NCBI GenBank assembly: GCA_032433765.1
Contig: JAVIAB010000051.1
Coordinates: forward strand, 152,518,114-152,582,113
Direction: 5' to 3'
Source of the DNA: Megaustenia siamemsis
Lineage: Eukaryota > Mollusca > Gastropoda > Stylommatophora > Ariophantidae
DNA: 64,000 nt
Shown here: piece by piece, positions 33,745-45,795 of the stretch
Position numbering within the stretch: the stretch's first letter is position 1
How the letters are laid out: every line of letters starts with the position of its first letter
The notes under the pieces: model-generated
Database searches by the model: none
What the model was told of the DNA's origin: nothing
Seen by the model: the letters and a program-made list of their open reading frames with translations, nothing else
Position numbers and translations under genes: made by a program

Positions 33745-34345
33745 AAAAATAAACAGAACAAATCTGAAACAAGTCAACGCGTTAAATACTTGGGCAAAAA
33801 AAAAATCAGTTGGAAGATGCACCACAGAAATAAAAAGCAGAATAGCTAAGGCCAAAATAACATTTCAGAAAATAAAAAAAAACGTCTTACGCAACAAGTC
33901 TATGTCAATATAAGTGAGAAAAATTTCATCGGTGCTACATAGAGCCAATTCTGACCTTTGGAAGCGAATCATGCACAGTAAACAAAGGAATGGAAAGATG
34001 ATTAGATGGAATTTTTCAGAAGAATGTTGAAAATTCCATGGGCAGCTAAAAAGACCAATGACGAAATTCTCAGAGGCCAACACAAAAACGGAGCTCCTAA
34101 GAAACATCAGAAAGAAATAATCAACATTTTTTGAGCACATCATGAGAAGAAGAAAGTTGGAATACTTGGTCACAACTGGCAAAATAAAAGGAAAAGAGAT
34201 AGCGAACAACAAAGAGAGACGATACTAGATAGCTGGGTGTCATGGTATGGAAAACAGTCAACAACAGAACTAATACGATGTAATGTTGATAGAAGATTGT
34301 AGAAGGACATGATTGCCATCGCCAACCGGTGTGGCACATGATGAT
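33745..34345 (+). mobile_element. LINE-B 3' fragment, decayed
   Basis: Blocks KINRTNLKQVNALNTWA, KSRIAKAKITFQKIKKNVL, RRMLKIPWAAKKTNDEILR and WSTTELIR-like sequence are seen between frameshifts. The end is catgatgataatg. 33395-33740 and 34350-35090 contain no recognised feature. Confidence 0.65.
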
Positions 34346-35094
34346 AATGTTATCTGGAAATAGATCGGGAAGCTAAAGTCTGGTGCTGATGGCGGCGCTG
34401 ACACGAATACAAGGTCATGTGATGTAAACTGTTTCCTGTCTCACTTATCTCCCTATCTAGTTGTTACCATGGAATCTAGAGAACCAGTACATGAACTGAT
34501 GTCTACTAACGACTCACAGCTGATTGTTTATGTGGTTGATTATAGAACAGAGCTGGCTCAAATCCTGATGCACTTCAAAGTAGCGATACTGGTACGACGG
34601 TGCTCAGTCTGATCAAATGAGAAAGGTTGAAGGTGGAAGGCGAATCAGGTCTAAAAATTTCGTGACGAAGTCGGAATGTAGGATCAAGAGGTGTAGAAAT
34701 AGAACCTCGCTGTAAATTGCGACACAACGCATGAAGCGCCTGTTTATTTCTCTTCTGTGATTAAGAGTACTTTGGAAGCGGTGTTCCTGATCTCGCCCCA
34801 GTCAGAAAAAAACATCAATGAGATTAGCAGCTGAATCCTACACGATGCCATCAGTTAATAGCCGGTTTATTGCAAAATCTGTTCTCCCTAAGCCCTCGGT
34901 CTTCTTAAGTATGAATAGTAACATTATGGAGCTAAAGTAGTATAGAAAGAGCTGCTTGAGGTGCAACAAATATGATCAAACATCAAGAAGTGCTAAACAG
35001 ATGCAGCAGGAAACGAATACGCACAAACGCTTGAGCTGGATAAGTTATATTCTGTGAAGATGGGCTGAAATCATGGCAAGAACTATCAGGCAGT

Positions 35095-35945
35095 GGACGT
35101 TTGAAGATAAGCAGGCTGTAGAGCTAGTAGAGTACAGTGAAAGTTGATGTGATGAGAGTTTGAAGATAAGCAGACTAGAGAACTTGTCAGAGTAAAGTGA
35201 AAGCTTATGTGCACAAACTTTTGAAGATAAGCAGACTAGAGAACTTGTCAGAGTAAAGTGAAAGCTGATGTGTACAAACTTTTGAAGATAAGCAGACTAG
35301 AGAACTTGTCAGAGTAAAGTGAAAGCTGATGTGTACAAACTTTGAAGATAAGCAGACTAGAGAACTTGTCAGAGTAAAGTGAAAGCTGATGTGTACAAAC
35401 CTTTGAAGATAAGCAGACTAGAGAACTTGTCAGAGTAAAGTGAAAGCTGATGTGTACAAACTTTTGAATATAAGCAGACTAGAGAACTTGTCAGAGTAAA
35501 GTGAAAGCTGATGTGTACAAACGTTTGAAGATAAGCAGACCAGAGAACTTGTCAGAGTAAAGTGAAAGCTTATGTGTACACACTTTTGAAGATAAGCAGA
35601 CTAGAGAACTTGTCAGAGTACAGTGAAAGTTGATGTGCACAGACATTTGAAGTCTGCAAGCTAGAGAGCTTGTCAGTGAGCAGTGAAAGTTGATGTGTAC
35701 AAACTTTTGAAGATAAGCAGACTAGAGAACTTGTCAGAGAACAGTGAAAGTTGATGTGTACAAATTTTGAAGATAAGCAGACTAGAGAACTTGTCAGTGT
35801 ACAGTGAAAGTTGATGTGTACAAACTTTTGAAGATAAGCAGACTAGAGAACTTGTCAGAGAACAGTGAAAGTTGATGTGTACAAACTTTTGAAGATAAGA
35901 AGACTAGAGAACTTGTCAGAGAACAGTGAAAGTTGATGTGCACAG
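35095..35945. repeat. 61-bp minisatellite (~14 units)
   Basis: The unit is gtacaaacttttgaagataa, gcagactagagaacttgtca, then gagtaaagtgaaagctgatgt. Left units end agctgatgt while right units end agttgatgt, and one diverged unit lies near 35650. Confidence 0.95.
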
Positions 35946-36119
35946 ATGTGGCGAAGAATGGCTGGGGACTCAACAAAGTACAAATATTAGTTTTTGTTCT
36001 ACAAAAGAGTGTTGGCCACTGACAGATCAATGTGTCTAGATAAGCTCACACATCAAATGTACACAACAATGAAATTATATGCGGGGCTGCAAGCAAAGCT
36101 GCGGGTATCATTTTAAATA

Positions 36120-36330
36120 AATATTAAATGTAATATTGTGTATATTTGATATGTGTACTTATCTCCATTTACATACTGCCGCTACTTATTGCTTATAGTT
36201 TGCTTGTTATACCTGTTGAAGGCTATTGCCGAAACGTTGTAGTTTGTCTATTTTTCTATTAGTTTAGCTTGTCCATGACACTTTATGTCTATTTTAGTGT
36301 CCGCGGTTACAGATAACGTGGAGGGATTAG
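36120..36330 (+). mobile_element. PLE 3' end fragment
   Basis: cctgttgaaggctattgccg followed by aaacgttgtagtttgtc repeats the layout of the other PLE ends (ctg-tga, ggc/gcc stem, gaaacg). No GIY-YIG codons are readable upstream, so only the tail remains. The core has a substitution in the ctgaxga block. 36331-37870 contains no feature that I recognise apart from a poly-C/CA stretch near 37305-37340. Confidence 0.5.
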
Positions 36331-37874
36331 CGATACACATATTTCTTCTTCTGCGATTTTAAATTCAATTTCTATTGTCGCCTCTTGTTATTTTACTTTG
36401 TTGTTTTTCTTTGTTGAATATCAACACATTCCACTGCTCGTTCATTCTACACAGCAGCTGTATCTGCAAGCATATCATCTTCTCTTACTTCATCTAATTA
36501 TATTCTCTATTTTATAACAACACAATCCTGCATATCTGCTCCTTTAACAGGTTTGTGCATTAGTTTCAAAGTGTAATTTGTTTCCGTTTGGTTTTCTTAT
36601 AAATTATCTATTAAAATTGCTGGTATACCTATCCCCCACAATATTTCAGTCTGTAAGTCAAGCCGCAGTATCACGACATACCTACCATACTATGGCACAT
36701 ACATGGAGCTTTCCCGGCACGTCACCATCTATACTTCCAACATATACTGATACTATTGTCTACGCGACAGAACATACGCCACTTGGAAAATGCCAAAATT
36801 CTACGGTAAACAAGTTAAAGACACAGCGGTTAAGGTACAAAGTCGTAAACAAAACTGAATTGAAAGTAGTACTAGCTACTATTAAAAAGTAGTACTAACT
36901 ACTACTAGAAAGTAGTACTAGTAACAGTTGGGTTGGAAGTAAACGGCGTTAACATTGCTTGAACACTGAGCAGTGAAGAAAGAGCTGAAAGGAAAGATCA
37001 CGGTTACGTCATAGTTTAAGCAAGCACATTGATCGACAAGTCCGGCTTGCTACAGGAAAGAATCAATGATCCCCACTGATCTAATGCATAATCTCTTGAA
37101 ACTTTTCTCAAGTGCGGTTTTAATATTTCTAAACTGTGGTTTAAATTCTTAGAAACTGTGATATCATTTTTCCCTGAAATGTGGACTTTCATATTTATAA
37201 TTTGTGATTAAATTCTTAGAAATTGTTGTGTTATCGTTTCATGGAATAAAGGTCTAATTCTCTTGACCGGGTGCAAATTTGAAACTTTAACTCTTCAACC
37301 AAACCCCCCCCACCCCCCCCCCCAAACACACACACACACTAGAACAAATAACCTAAGCAAACCTGATCTAGACTCTGCAGTGACTGTAACTATTTACACA
37401 CCAAAGACAACGCTCTATGAAGTTTTTTTTTGCTTCCATCGTCTGTGGCACACTGCCCAGTCCGTGGATTCTCAAACTTTACAACTTCGGGCATCCTTGC
37501 TTCCATACAATTTGTATTTGGTCCACCTCATATATTATTGTTTAACATTATATACATTCTGTGCACATTTAACACCTCTCACATAACTTAATAACAAAAT
37601 AAAACACTGCACTTCTAGTGGGGCACGTTTTAAAATTGCTCAGATCAACATATAGTAACTATTATTTAAAGGCGAAACAGAAAGTGAACATGTCTGAATG
37701 AAATGAAATATTGTTGACTGTAAATGACAAATAAAGAATAAACAAAATCAATTAATGTCGTGCAATGTTTTGGTATGTTCGGTCAATTGTGGGTATGCGA
37801 GCGAGAGTTAATAAATATGTGACAAATTGCAGTAAAAAACAAAACACTAAATACGATAATATTTTGAAAACTTT

Positions 37875-38290
37875 GTTTTGTTTGCACTTCCATTATCCGT
37901 CTGTTTCTCAACATAATTACTACCAACATTGATGAACTTTATATCCCATCGTTTTATCAGTGATACGATTCCTGAAGTATAGAATTCTTTGTTCTGCTTC
38001 CGCTTTCCGAGCCAGAATTTCACTTCACATCTAACCTTTTCATCACTCGAGAAACGTCCACCGCCAAGGTGGGTTTTCAGTGGACCAAACAGGTGGAATT
38101 TTAAACTATGCAGTTGCTACACTGTCTACCGTTACTAGCCTAACATCTCTAATCATTTCCTGCACCCGCCGCATAGACGCTTCTGTTACAATCTGAACAG
38201 GACGCCAAAGTCGAGTTTCATTAACATTTTTGTTGTGCTCTTGAGACACTTTTTCTACCTTGCAATGCAGCACTTCAAGGAAAAACAATT
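37875..38290 (-). pseudogene. mariner-like transposase, internally deleted
   Basis: Reverse-strand frame 1 (MFFLEVLHCKVEKVSQEHNK, then RPVQIVTEASMRRVQEMIRD, VRLVTVDSVA) resembles the N-terminal helix-turn-helix and linker of mariner transposases. After a stop at 38106 the same frame gives FHLFGPLKTHLGGGRFSSDE, VKFWLGKRKQNKEFYTSGI and KRWDIKFINVGSNYVEK, which is the C-terminal end of mariner transposases (H-L-F-G-P-x-K-x-H-L-G-G ... YVEK). The whole catalytic D,D core between them, about 200 residues, is missing. It is a dead, MITE-like derivative. I did not find its terminal inverted repeats. Confidence 0.8.
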
Positions 38291-38404
38291 GTCAACATAA
38301 ATAGAAAACATTTTATGAAAGTCTTTTGCAGAGTTCTCTTTCTCCATAATTTCCATGGAGTTTTTCTACAAGGCAAATCTCTCCATAAAGTAAAGTTAAG
38401 ATTC

Positions 38405-38670
38405 CATCCCCTGCTTGCTAAGCGTATTGGGAATATGGTGTTAGCGACCATATTTTTCTATGACCACGGCACATTTTTGGGTCATGTTGTTGGTATCACG
38501 CCAGGCCGTCTTTTCAAGAAAAATCTCTAGTACCCATGTTCAGAGGCTGAGCAAACCCCGGAGCCTTGTTAGTCTGAAAAAAAATATCCGCCACTGCTGG
38601 GTACCGGGTCCTTCTGGTCAGGGAGCGAGAACACAAACCACTGAGCCACCGAGGCTCCAATCATTACATA
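38405..38670 (-). mobile_element. SINE-1 relative, diverged
   Basis: It follows SINE-1 in reverse: gggaatatggtgttagcgac, cacggcacatttttgggtca, ggtatcacgcc, then a longer spacer and accactgagccaccgaggct, which is the A box of the tRNA head read backwards. It differs enough to be a separate subfamily. 38700-39237 is unassigned. Confidence 0.6.
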
Positions 38671-39237
38671 AACCGTTTATAATTTTTTTTTTTCACATTT
38701 TTTGTTCTGGAAGACTTACATGGTTAAAAAATGTGCTAATTTTTTTAGGACACCGCTTTCCGAAATATCCTGGCACATCAGTTGGGAATCAATGATGTAC
38801 ACCCCTCTCCTTGGTTTTAGCTGACCGGAATGGCCAGCAAGGTTATTTGACGTGTACACAAAGACGGGTCTAGTTTCGGAGAAATCAAGTGAAAGATGAC
38901 CTTTTGATTGAAGTTCATTGGACTCAGCAAGCAGACAACATTTACGCGATCGACGTGAAAGATGCAACGTCAGAACCGAAGAAGAAAGTCTTACTTCAGC
39001 GCCCTCTGTTCAATCTAAAAGAAATGAAAGCTTAACATTACAGCTTTTGATAACATAGAAATGACTGGGAGCACACATATAAAGAGCACAAATAGAGATT
39101 CCCAGTCAGTCAGAACTGTCACTACTCGAAAGCGATGCCAAGTTTACATTCAAGATAAATATACCCAAGATATAGGGCAGGTTTGCCTCGATCACACGAG
39201 GAATCGATTTTCACAACTTTGTACTTTTTTTTAAGCA

Positions 39238-40790
39238 GATGTACCAATCGTTACAACCATAGATCTTTATTTTAATGAATGTACCAACTTGTACAACCAT
39301 TGATCTTTATTTTAATGAATGTACCAATCTTTACAACCATTGATCTTTATTTTAATGAATGTACCAACTTGTACAACCATTGATCTTTATTTTAATGAAT
39401 GTACCAATCTTTACAACCATTGCTCTTTATTTTAATGAATGTACCAATCTTTACAACCATTGCTCTTTATTTTAATGAATGTACCAATCTTTACAACCAT
39501 TGATCTTTATTTTAATGAATGTACCAATCTTTACAACCATTGCTCTTTATTTTAATGAATGTACCAATCTTTACAACCATTGCTCTTTATTTTAATGAAT
39601 GTACCAATCTTTACAACCATTGTTCTTTATTTTAATGAATGTACCAACTTGTACAACCATTGATCTTTATTTTAAGGAGTGTACCGATCTTTACAACCAT
39701 AGATCTTTATTTTAATGAATTTACCAACTTGTACAACCATTGATCTTTATTTTAAGGAGTGTACCAATCTTTACAACCATAGATCTTTATTTTAATGAAT
39801 GTACCAACTTGTACAACCATTGACTTTATTTTAATGAATGTACCAATCTTTACAACCATTGTTCTTTATTTTAAGGAATGTACCAACTTGTACAACCATT
39901 GATCTTTATTTTAATGAATGTACCAATCTTTACAACCATAGATCTTTATTTTAATGAATGTACCAACTTGTACAACCATTGTTCTTTATTTTTAATGAAT
40001 GTACCAATCTTTACAACCATAGATATTTATTTTAAGGAATGTACCAATCTTTACAACCATTGATCTTTATTTTTAAGGAATGTACCAATCTTTACAACCA
40101 TTGATCTTTATTTTAATGAATGTACAACTTGTACAACCATTGATCTTTATTTTAATGAATGTACCAATCTTTACAACCATTGTTCTTTATTTTTAAGGAA
40201 TGTACCAACTTGTACAACCATTGATCTTTATTTTAAGGAAATGTACCAATCTTTACTACCATAGATCATTATTTTTAAGGAATGTACCAATCTTTACAAC
40301 CATTGATCTTTATTTTAAGGAATGTACCAATCTTTACAACCATTGATCTTTATTTTAAGGAATGTACCAATCTTTACAACCATTGATCTTTATTTTAAGG
40401 AATGTACCAATCTTTTCAACCATTGATCTTTATTTTAAGGAATGTACCAATTTTTACAACCATTGATCTTTATTTTAAGGAATGTACCAATCTTTTCAAC
40501 CATTGATCTTTATTTTAAGGAATGTACCAATCTTTACAACCATTGATCTTTATTTTAAGAATGTACCAATCTTTACAACCATTGATCTTTATTTTAAGGA
40601 ATGTACCAATCTTTACAACCATTGATCTTTATTTTAAGGAATGTACCAATCTTTACAACCATTGATCTTTATTTTAATGAATGTACCAACTTTTCAACCA
40701 TTGATCTTTATTTTAAGGAATGTACCAATTTTTACAACCATTGATCTTTATTTTAAAGAACGTCCCAATCTTTTCAACCATTGCTCATTA
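39238..40790. repeat. 40-bp minisatellite (~39 units)
   Basis: The unit is aatgtaccaatctttacaac followed by cattgatctttattttaatg. Units alternate early between caatctttac and caacttgtac, and the right half is dominated by a ttaagg variant. 40800-41085 has no feature. Confidence 0.96.
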
Positions 40791-41089
40791 TTTTGATTTT
40801 ACAATGAAATTTTTTTTTTAAAGGAATAATGTGGTATGGTTGCATCTTTACGTAGGCGGGGAACAAAACAAAAGCAGAAGGACATTTCGACTAAGTTAAA
40901 TGTTCAGCCTAATGTTAAGGAGTTGGTAAACCGTTCAGCCTCCAATCGGGGCTTTGTTTAACCTCTTGTTGTTAACAAATTTGTTCAGCTCCCATTCCCC
41001 TTAAGAGGAACGTAACAAAGAACGAAGTTTAATTTTGTAGTTGTTTGGAAATAAAATATGAAAATGTATCAAACATCGACTACCCCAAC

Positions 41090-41220
41090 GTTTTTGTGGT
41101 CTCGTTTCTTTCCTCATTTGTTTTTCAGCGTCGAGGAGAGATATGATGTGCGGTCTTTTGCTCTTCTGTTTACCTCTCTGTCCTTATGTTCCCTAGTGTT
41201 TCTAATATTCCAGAATGAAC
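41090..41220 (-). mobile_element. LINE-C scrap
   Basis: tttttcagcgtcgaggagag and gtttctaatattcc match reverse LINE-C sequence at 9200-9310 (tttcagtgtcgaggggagat; gtttctaatattcc). Confidence 0.45.
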
Positions 41221-41287
41221 TATTTAATTATTAAATAGTACATATCACAAATAATATAGTAAGGCTGACATATAATATAGTTAGGTC

Positions 41288-41510
41288 CTCATATATTATC
41301 GCAGAGTTCAGAATAATATTGTAGAATTCACATATAATATTGTAGAATTCACATATAATATCGTAGAATTCACATATAATATCGCAGAGTTCACATATAA
41401 TATCGTAGAGTTCACATATAATATCGTAGAGTTCACATATAATATTGTAGAATTCACATATAATATTGTAGAATTCACATATAATATCGTAGAGTTCACA
41501 TATAATATCG
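41288..41510. repeat. 21-bp minisatellite (~10 units)
   Basis: The unit is acatataatatcgtagagtt plus c, with ttgtagaattc variants. Confidence 0.93.
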
Positions 41511-41598
41511 TTGGGCAGTGAAATGTTCACATGCATGAGAAGGCCAGACGTTAAGAGATTTTGAAGGAAGGAAAACCATGACACTTTCTCGATGTAAT

Positions 41599-41671
41599 AC
41601 GCTCGTCATTTGTATAGTGGTTGGTTCGTTATCTGGCGAAAAAGGGATCGGAGTTCAACCCAAACCTGGCA
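41599..41671 (+). pseudogene. tRNA-Asp-like sequence
   Basis: ctcgtcatttgtatagtggt at the left matches the 5' half and A box of eukaryotic tRNA-Asp, and ggagttcaacccaaacc the B box/T arm. The acceptor and anticodon stems are not intact and no clear GTC anticodon loop is present, so I call a pseudogene or SINE head. Confidence 0.5.
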
Positions 41672-41673
41672 CT

Positions 41674-42070
41674 CCAGGGCCGGGTGGTTTAGAGGTAAGA
41701 CGTCGACCCTTAGACAGGAAGATCATGGGCTCAAGTCCTACTACAGACGTTGGGAATATTTTCAAGAAATTAAATCCGTGGTTTCTTCGTGGTGTAACCC
41801 TCCGTTGGTTTGTGCGTAGTGAAAATCAATGTTTAGCCCTCTCAGAAACGACGAATAACAGGGAGGTTAAGTGTTGCATTCGCGCACGTTAAAGAATACT
41901 TGGCGGTGAAAAGTCGAAAAGACGAGACCAAAATGGCTGTTGACCGGGTACAAATTGGCAAGCAAGTCTAACTACGCCGAAGACGGATTTGTCGGGCGTA
42001 AAGGCGTAAATGACGTGGCTTTGTCGTAAACTAGCGACACAACGCGTCCACGTTCACTTAACGGGTGAAT
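41674..42070 (+). mobile_element. tRNA-derived SINE-3
   Basis: gggccgggtggtttagaggt forms an A box and tgggctcaagtcctac a B box with tRNA spacing. A body with a conserved look follows (cgcacgttaaagaatacttg; gcgacacaacgcg at the end). It begins three bases after the tRNA-Asp-like block, giving two tRNA heads in series. Confidence 0.65.
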
Positions 42071-42074
42071 TATA

Positions 42075-43290
42075 AAAAAGAAACGTGACATTCTAGTTGG
42101 GCAAAGAGAGAATTCACCTGATTCTTTACTTTGGGGACAATACATTCACGTAGATTTCATCATCTCCACAAAGAAACAGCATAGCAACATTGCTGTGCAC
42201 TGAGTGTAATGAGATTGTTTTTGATAACTAATCACCAAACAAAACACGTGACGTGACGTTAAACTCTAATATTTGACTTCGTTGAACACATTAAATCTGA
42301 CGTTGAGTGCGTCTTTCGTGCATTGTTGACCAATGAGATTTTCACTTTTTTTGGGGCAAGCTAACTCGCGGTGACGACTTTTCTTTGTCACGTTAAAATA
42401 ACGCGCGTGACGATTAAATTAACTTGCGACAGGCACCGGAAGCAATCATTTAAAAGTTTAAAATTTGACATTCTGCGTGTGCCCAGCATGCGTTAGTCTC
42501 CAGGCAGGCCTTAGATGGCGATCATGGACTCGGGTAAGAAACACACAAACCGTTTTCCAGTTCTTTGCTCAAGTATGGACGAAACGATTTACGATTCAGG
42601 AGATGCGCATCTTTTCTTCCTCTGCCCTCAATATCTTCATTTTTAATGCCCGTTTCTAGCCCCGGAAAAAGTCTTGCTTTTATTTATTAAAAGATATAGT
42701 TAGAACCAGATTTCTTTACTGGAAAGAGGTTTCTTGTTTTCAAGAATGCAGACAACAGTTTTCCTCCAACCCTCAAGAAGGTTCAGAGTCTTAGAACGGA
42801 ACTCTTTCCTTATGGAAGCTTTTTATCGATACAACAAAAGAGATTTCAGAGACAAAATGTTTCATGTTTTAAGAATCAATCTATATGTCTATATTTATCT
42901 AACATATAATATATAACATATGAATTTTTAGATAATTGAACAAGGTATATTAGATTTCACAAATACCAAGATGATACAAGACATGTAAAACGATATGGTT
43001 TCATAACGGTTCACACTCATCAAATTGAGAGTGACGCAATATGTAGCGAAACGTGCACTGCCGAAATCGTCATGGCGCACATTACATCGAAACGTACGGA
43101 AAGAGTTATATGATTTATTAAAGAAACAAAACAAGTCAACATAATTGGTAAATTCAAAACAAATCAGTATGGAAAGACTACAGTATTGTGTTCCGATATA
43201 CAAAGATAAATGTCAAATCGAATGGTCAGTAATGGTCATATCGAATGGTCAGTAATGGTCATATCGAATAAAAAAATCATCATCATCACG
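42075..43290. other. Mostly unassigned; one dispersed-repeat scrap
   Basis: 43025-43115 in reverse matches the unit of the 41-bp array at 50548-50895 (aactctttcc, then tgcgccatgacgatttcggc). A possible short first exon is noted at 42480-42537. Nothing else is recognisable. Confidence 0.4.
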
Positions 43291-43294
43291 CACC

Positions 43295-43902
43295 GTTAAA
43301 TAAACAGGACAAATCTGAAACAAGTGCAACGCGTCAAATACCTGAGCACAATAATAACATCAGATGGAAGATGCACCACAGAAATAAAAAGCAGAATAGC
43401 TCAGGTCAAAAAGCATTTCAGAAAATGAAAAACGTCTTATGCAACAAATCTATGACAATAAAAATGAGAAAGAGAGTTATCGGTGCTATATAGACCCAAT
43501 TCTGACCTATGGAAGCGACAATAGGACATCATGGACAAGAGACAAACAAATACGATTAGAGGCCACAGAGATGAGATTTATCAGAAGAATGTTGAAAGTT
43601 CCCTGGACAGCTAAAAAGACCAATGAGGAAGTTCTCAAAGAGGCTAACACAAAAAGGCAGCTCCTAAAAAACATCAGAAAGAAACAATCAACATTTTTCG
43701 GGCACATCATAAGAAGAGGAAAGTTGGAATACTTAGTTACAGCTGGCAAAATAAAAGGAAAAAGATATCGCGGACGACAGAGAGAAGATAGCTTGGTGTC
43801 ACGGCATGGAAAACAGTCAACAACAGAATTGATACGATGCACTGTGGATAAGTTTGTGGAAGGACATGATCGTCTACGTCAACCGGTGTGCACATGATGA
43901 TG
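43295..43902 (+). mobile_element. LINE-B 3' fragment, best preserved
   Basis: The frame reads RCYIDPILTYGSDNRTSW, RDKQIRLEATEMRFIRRMLK, VPWTAKKTNEEVLKEANTKR, KQSTFFGHIIRRGKLEYLV and GKQSTTELIRCTVDKFVEGH, ending cacatgatgatgataa. Upstream, QVQRVKYL-like codons start near 43315 in another frame. This is the longest uninterrupted LINE-B reading (152 codons from 43439) and still lacks the RT palm. 43905-44495 is AT-rich and unassigned. Confidence 0.78.
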
Positions 43903-44499
43903 ATAAGGATAAGAATTAAAGGTGGATTGTAGTATATCATAATGAAAATATAATTTTAGAAGCTACATCATGAGAAAGTGGCAAATGAGAATGTGACATA
44001 TTACAATATAGCAAACTAACAAAAGGAAATGTGACGAAATACAATATAACAAAGTATCAAAGAGATTAAAGTATAACATAGTGATAAAGGGAATTTGACA
44101 GCTTTAGTATAACAACATATTGATATAAATGATTGTGACAGACTACTTTCAACAAAGTGACAAAAGCGATGTTACAGACTGCTTTTCATTCTTTCATTAT
44201 TCCTCCTGTGTTTACTCGAAATCTGAAAGAATAAATAATCCACTCGGTCGTCCATCCCGTAAAAGGGCGTTAAATGGACGTAGATGCTCTGTGGTGTCGT
44301 TTGCAGCAAAGCTGTGAAATTTACGCTTTTTGGCCCATTACATCCAAATCCAGCATGATGTTTTTGAGCACCGGGTTGTCTTTCCTTTCAATCCTTGCTC
44401 ACTGAGACTGGCTGGTCTATTCAAGGGGCACCGCAAAGAGGTGGTGTGGGATATCGGTAGTTTATGTTCGTCGATCCTGTCGCAATCAATCTGTTATGA

Positions 44500-44995
44500 G
44501 GTGCTCCCTGATAAATTGCTTGCAACATGGTGCTCCCTGACAAATTACTTGCAACATGGTGCTCCCTGACAAATTACTTGCAAAAAGGTGCTCCCTGACA
44601 AATTACTTGCAACAAGGTGCTCCCTGACAAATTACTTGCAACAAAGTGCTCCCTGATAAATTGCTTGCAACATGGTGCTCCCTGACAAATTACTTGCAAC
44701 AAGGTGCTCCCTGACAAATTACTTGCAACAAGGTGCTCCCTGACAAATTGCTTGCAACAAGGTGCTCCGTGACAAATTGCTTGCAACATGATGCTCCCTG
44801 ACAAATTGCTTGCAACATGGTGCTCCCTGACAAATTACTTGCAACATGGTGCTCCCTGACAAATTACTTGCAACATGGTGCTCCCTGACAAATTACTTGC
44901 AACAAGTGCACCCTGACAAATTACTTGCAACAAGGTGCTCCCTGACAAATTGCTTGCAACAAGGTGCACCCTGACAAATTACTTGCAACATGGTG
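44500..44995. repeat. 29-bp minisatellite (~17 units)
   Basis: The unit is ctccctgacaaattacttgc followed by aacaaggtg, with aacatggtg variants. Confidence 0.95.
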
Positions 44996-44999
44996 ACAC

Positions 45000-45655
45000 A
45001 GGACAAAAACATTAAGTTGGCAGACTCACCATCAAGTACCGTATGTGCAGGTGTAGATGATCATAGACCTCTCTATATATCCGTGTACTATTTACTAACC
45101 GGACGATTACTACTTCGTTGTTGAATCCAAGGATAATGGTTGTTATCCTGAGCCGTGCTAGAGGTAGCCCGTCTCCTTTAGTTCTGTAACTGGATGCGCG
45201 TTCACTGGAGCTCTTAGAAGACTGTCGTTTTCGAACGGCGATCTGCCTCGATCGTACGCCTTCCAGTAGGCAACCTTGGATGTCACGTCTGATGTGTTAG
45301 ACTAACGCCTAACGACTTGGCCGACCCTAACTTCTCGGCCACAGGCCCCTTTTCTAGTGGAGAGCTTGTTTCTAACCCCTTGCAGGTGATTATATTCCTC
45401 GCCCTGTAACCAATCAAAACTCACTTCCTTAGTCTCCCCTCCAATAGGTTTCTACTACGTCATCCACTCAACTCCCATGTTTATCCCTTTTTTTCAGTCA
45501 CGAGATTCCTGCTCTTCATCTGAACACAGTTCTATTTGGATTTCTCGTGACCGTCCCCTTACTATGTTTTCCCCACTCTCTCTCAACTGTCTCCTACCCT
45601 CCTTCTCTACCTACACCCACACATTCACTGCTACATATAAACAAATATCACTTTG
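45000..45655. other. Unassigned, higher-GC segment
   Basis: 45130-45480 has more balanced composition than its neighbours and includes acgacttggccgaccctaac and cttctcggccacaggcccc. It could be part of an LTR, a SINE or single-copy DNA. I find no coding or TSD support. Confidence 0.3.
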
Positions 45656-45659
45656 AGAA

Positions 45660-45795
45660 GATAATCATGTGACCTTAGGTAGATGATCATATCATTTCCC
45701 ATAGATGATCATATCACTTTCTATAGATGATTATATCACTTTATACAGATGATTATTTCACTTTCTATAGATGACCATATCACTTTATACAGATG
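45660..45795. repeat. 22-bp minisatellite, left block
   Basis: The unit is tagatgatcatatcactttc plus ta. It is continued at 47066-47232 beyond the inserted LINE. Confidence 0.9.

Noticed and set aside
39238..40790. CRISPR array
   Set aside because: This and the other arrays have contiguous units with no unique spacers, and the genome is eukaryotic.
41599..41671. Functional tRNA-Asp gene
   Set aside because: A- and B-box-like sequences are present, but the acceptor stem and anticodon arm do not fold and it abuts a SINE.
45130..45480. LTR of a retrovirus-like element
   Set aside because: No matching second LTR, primer-binding site or gag/pol sequence in the window.
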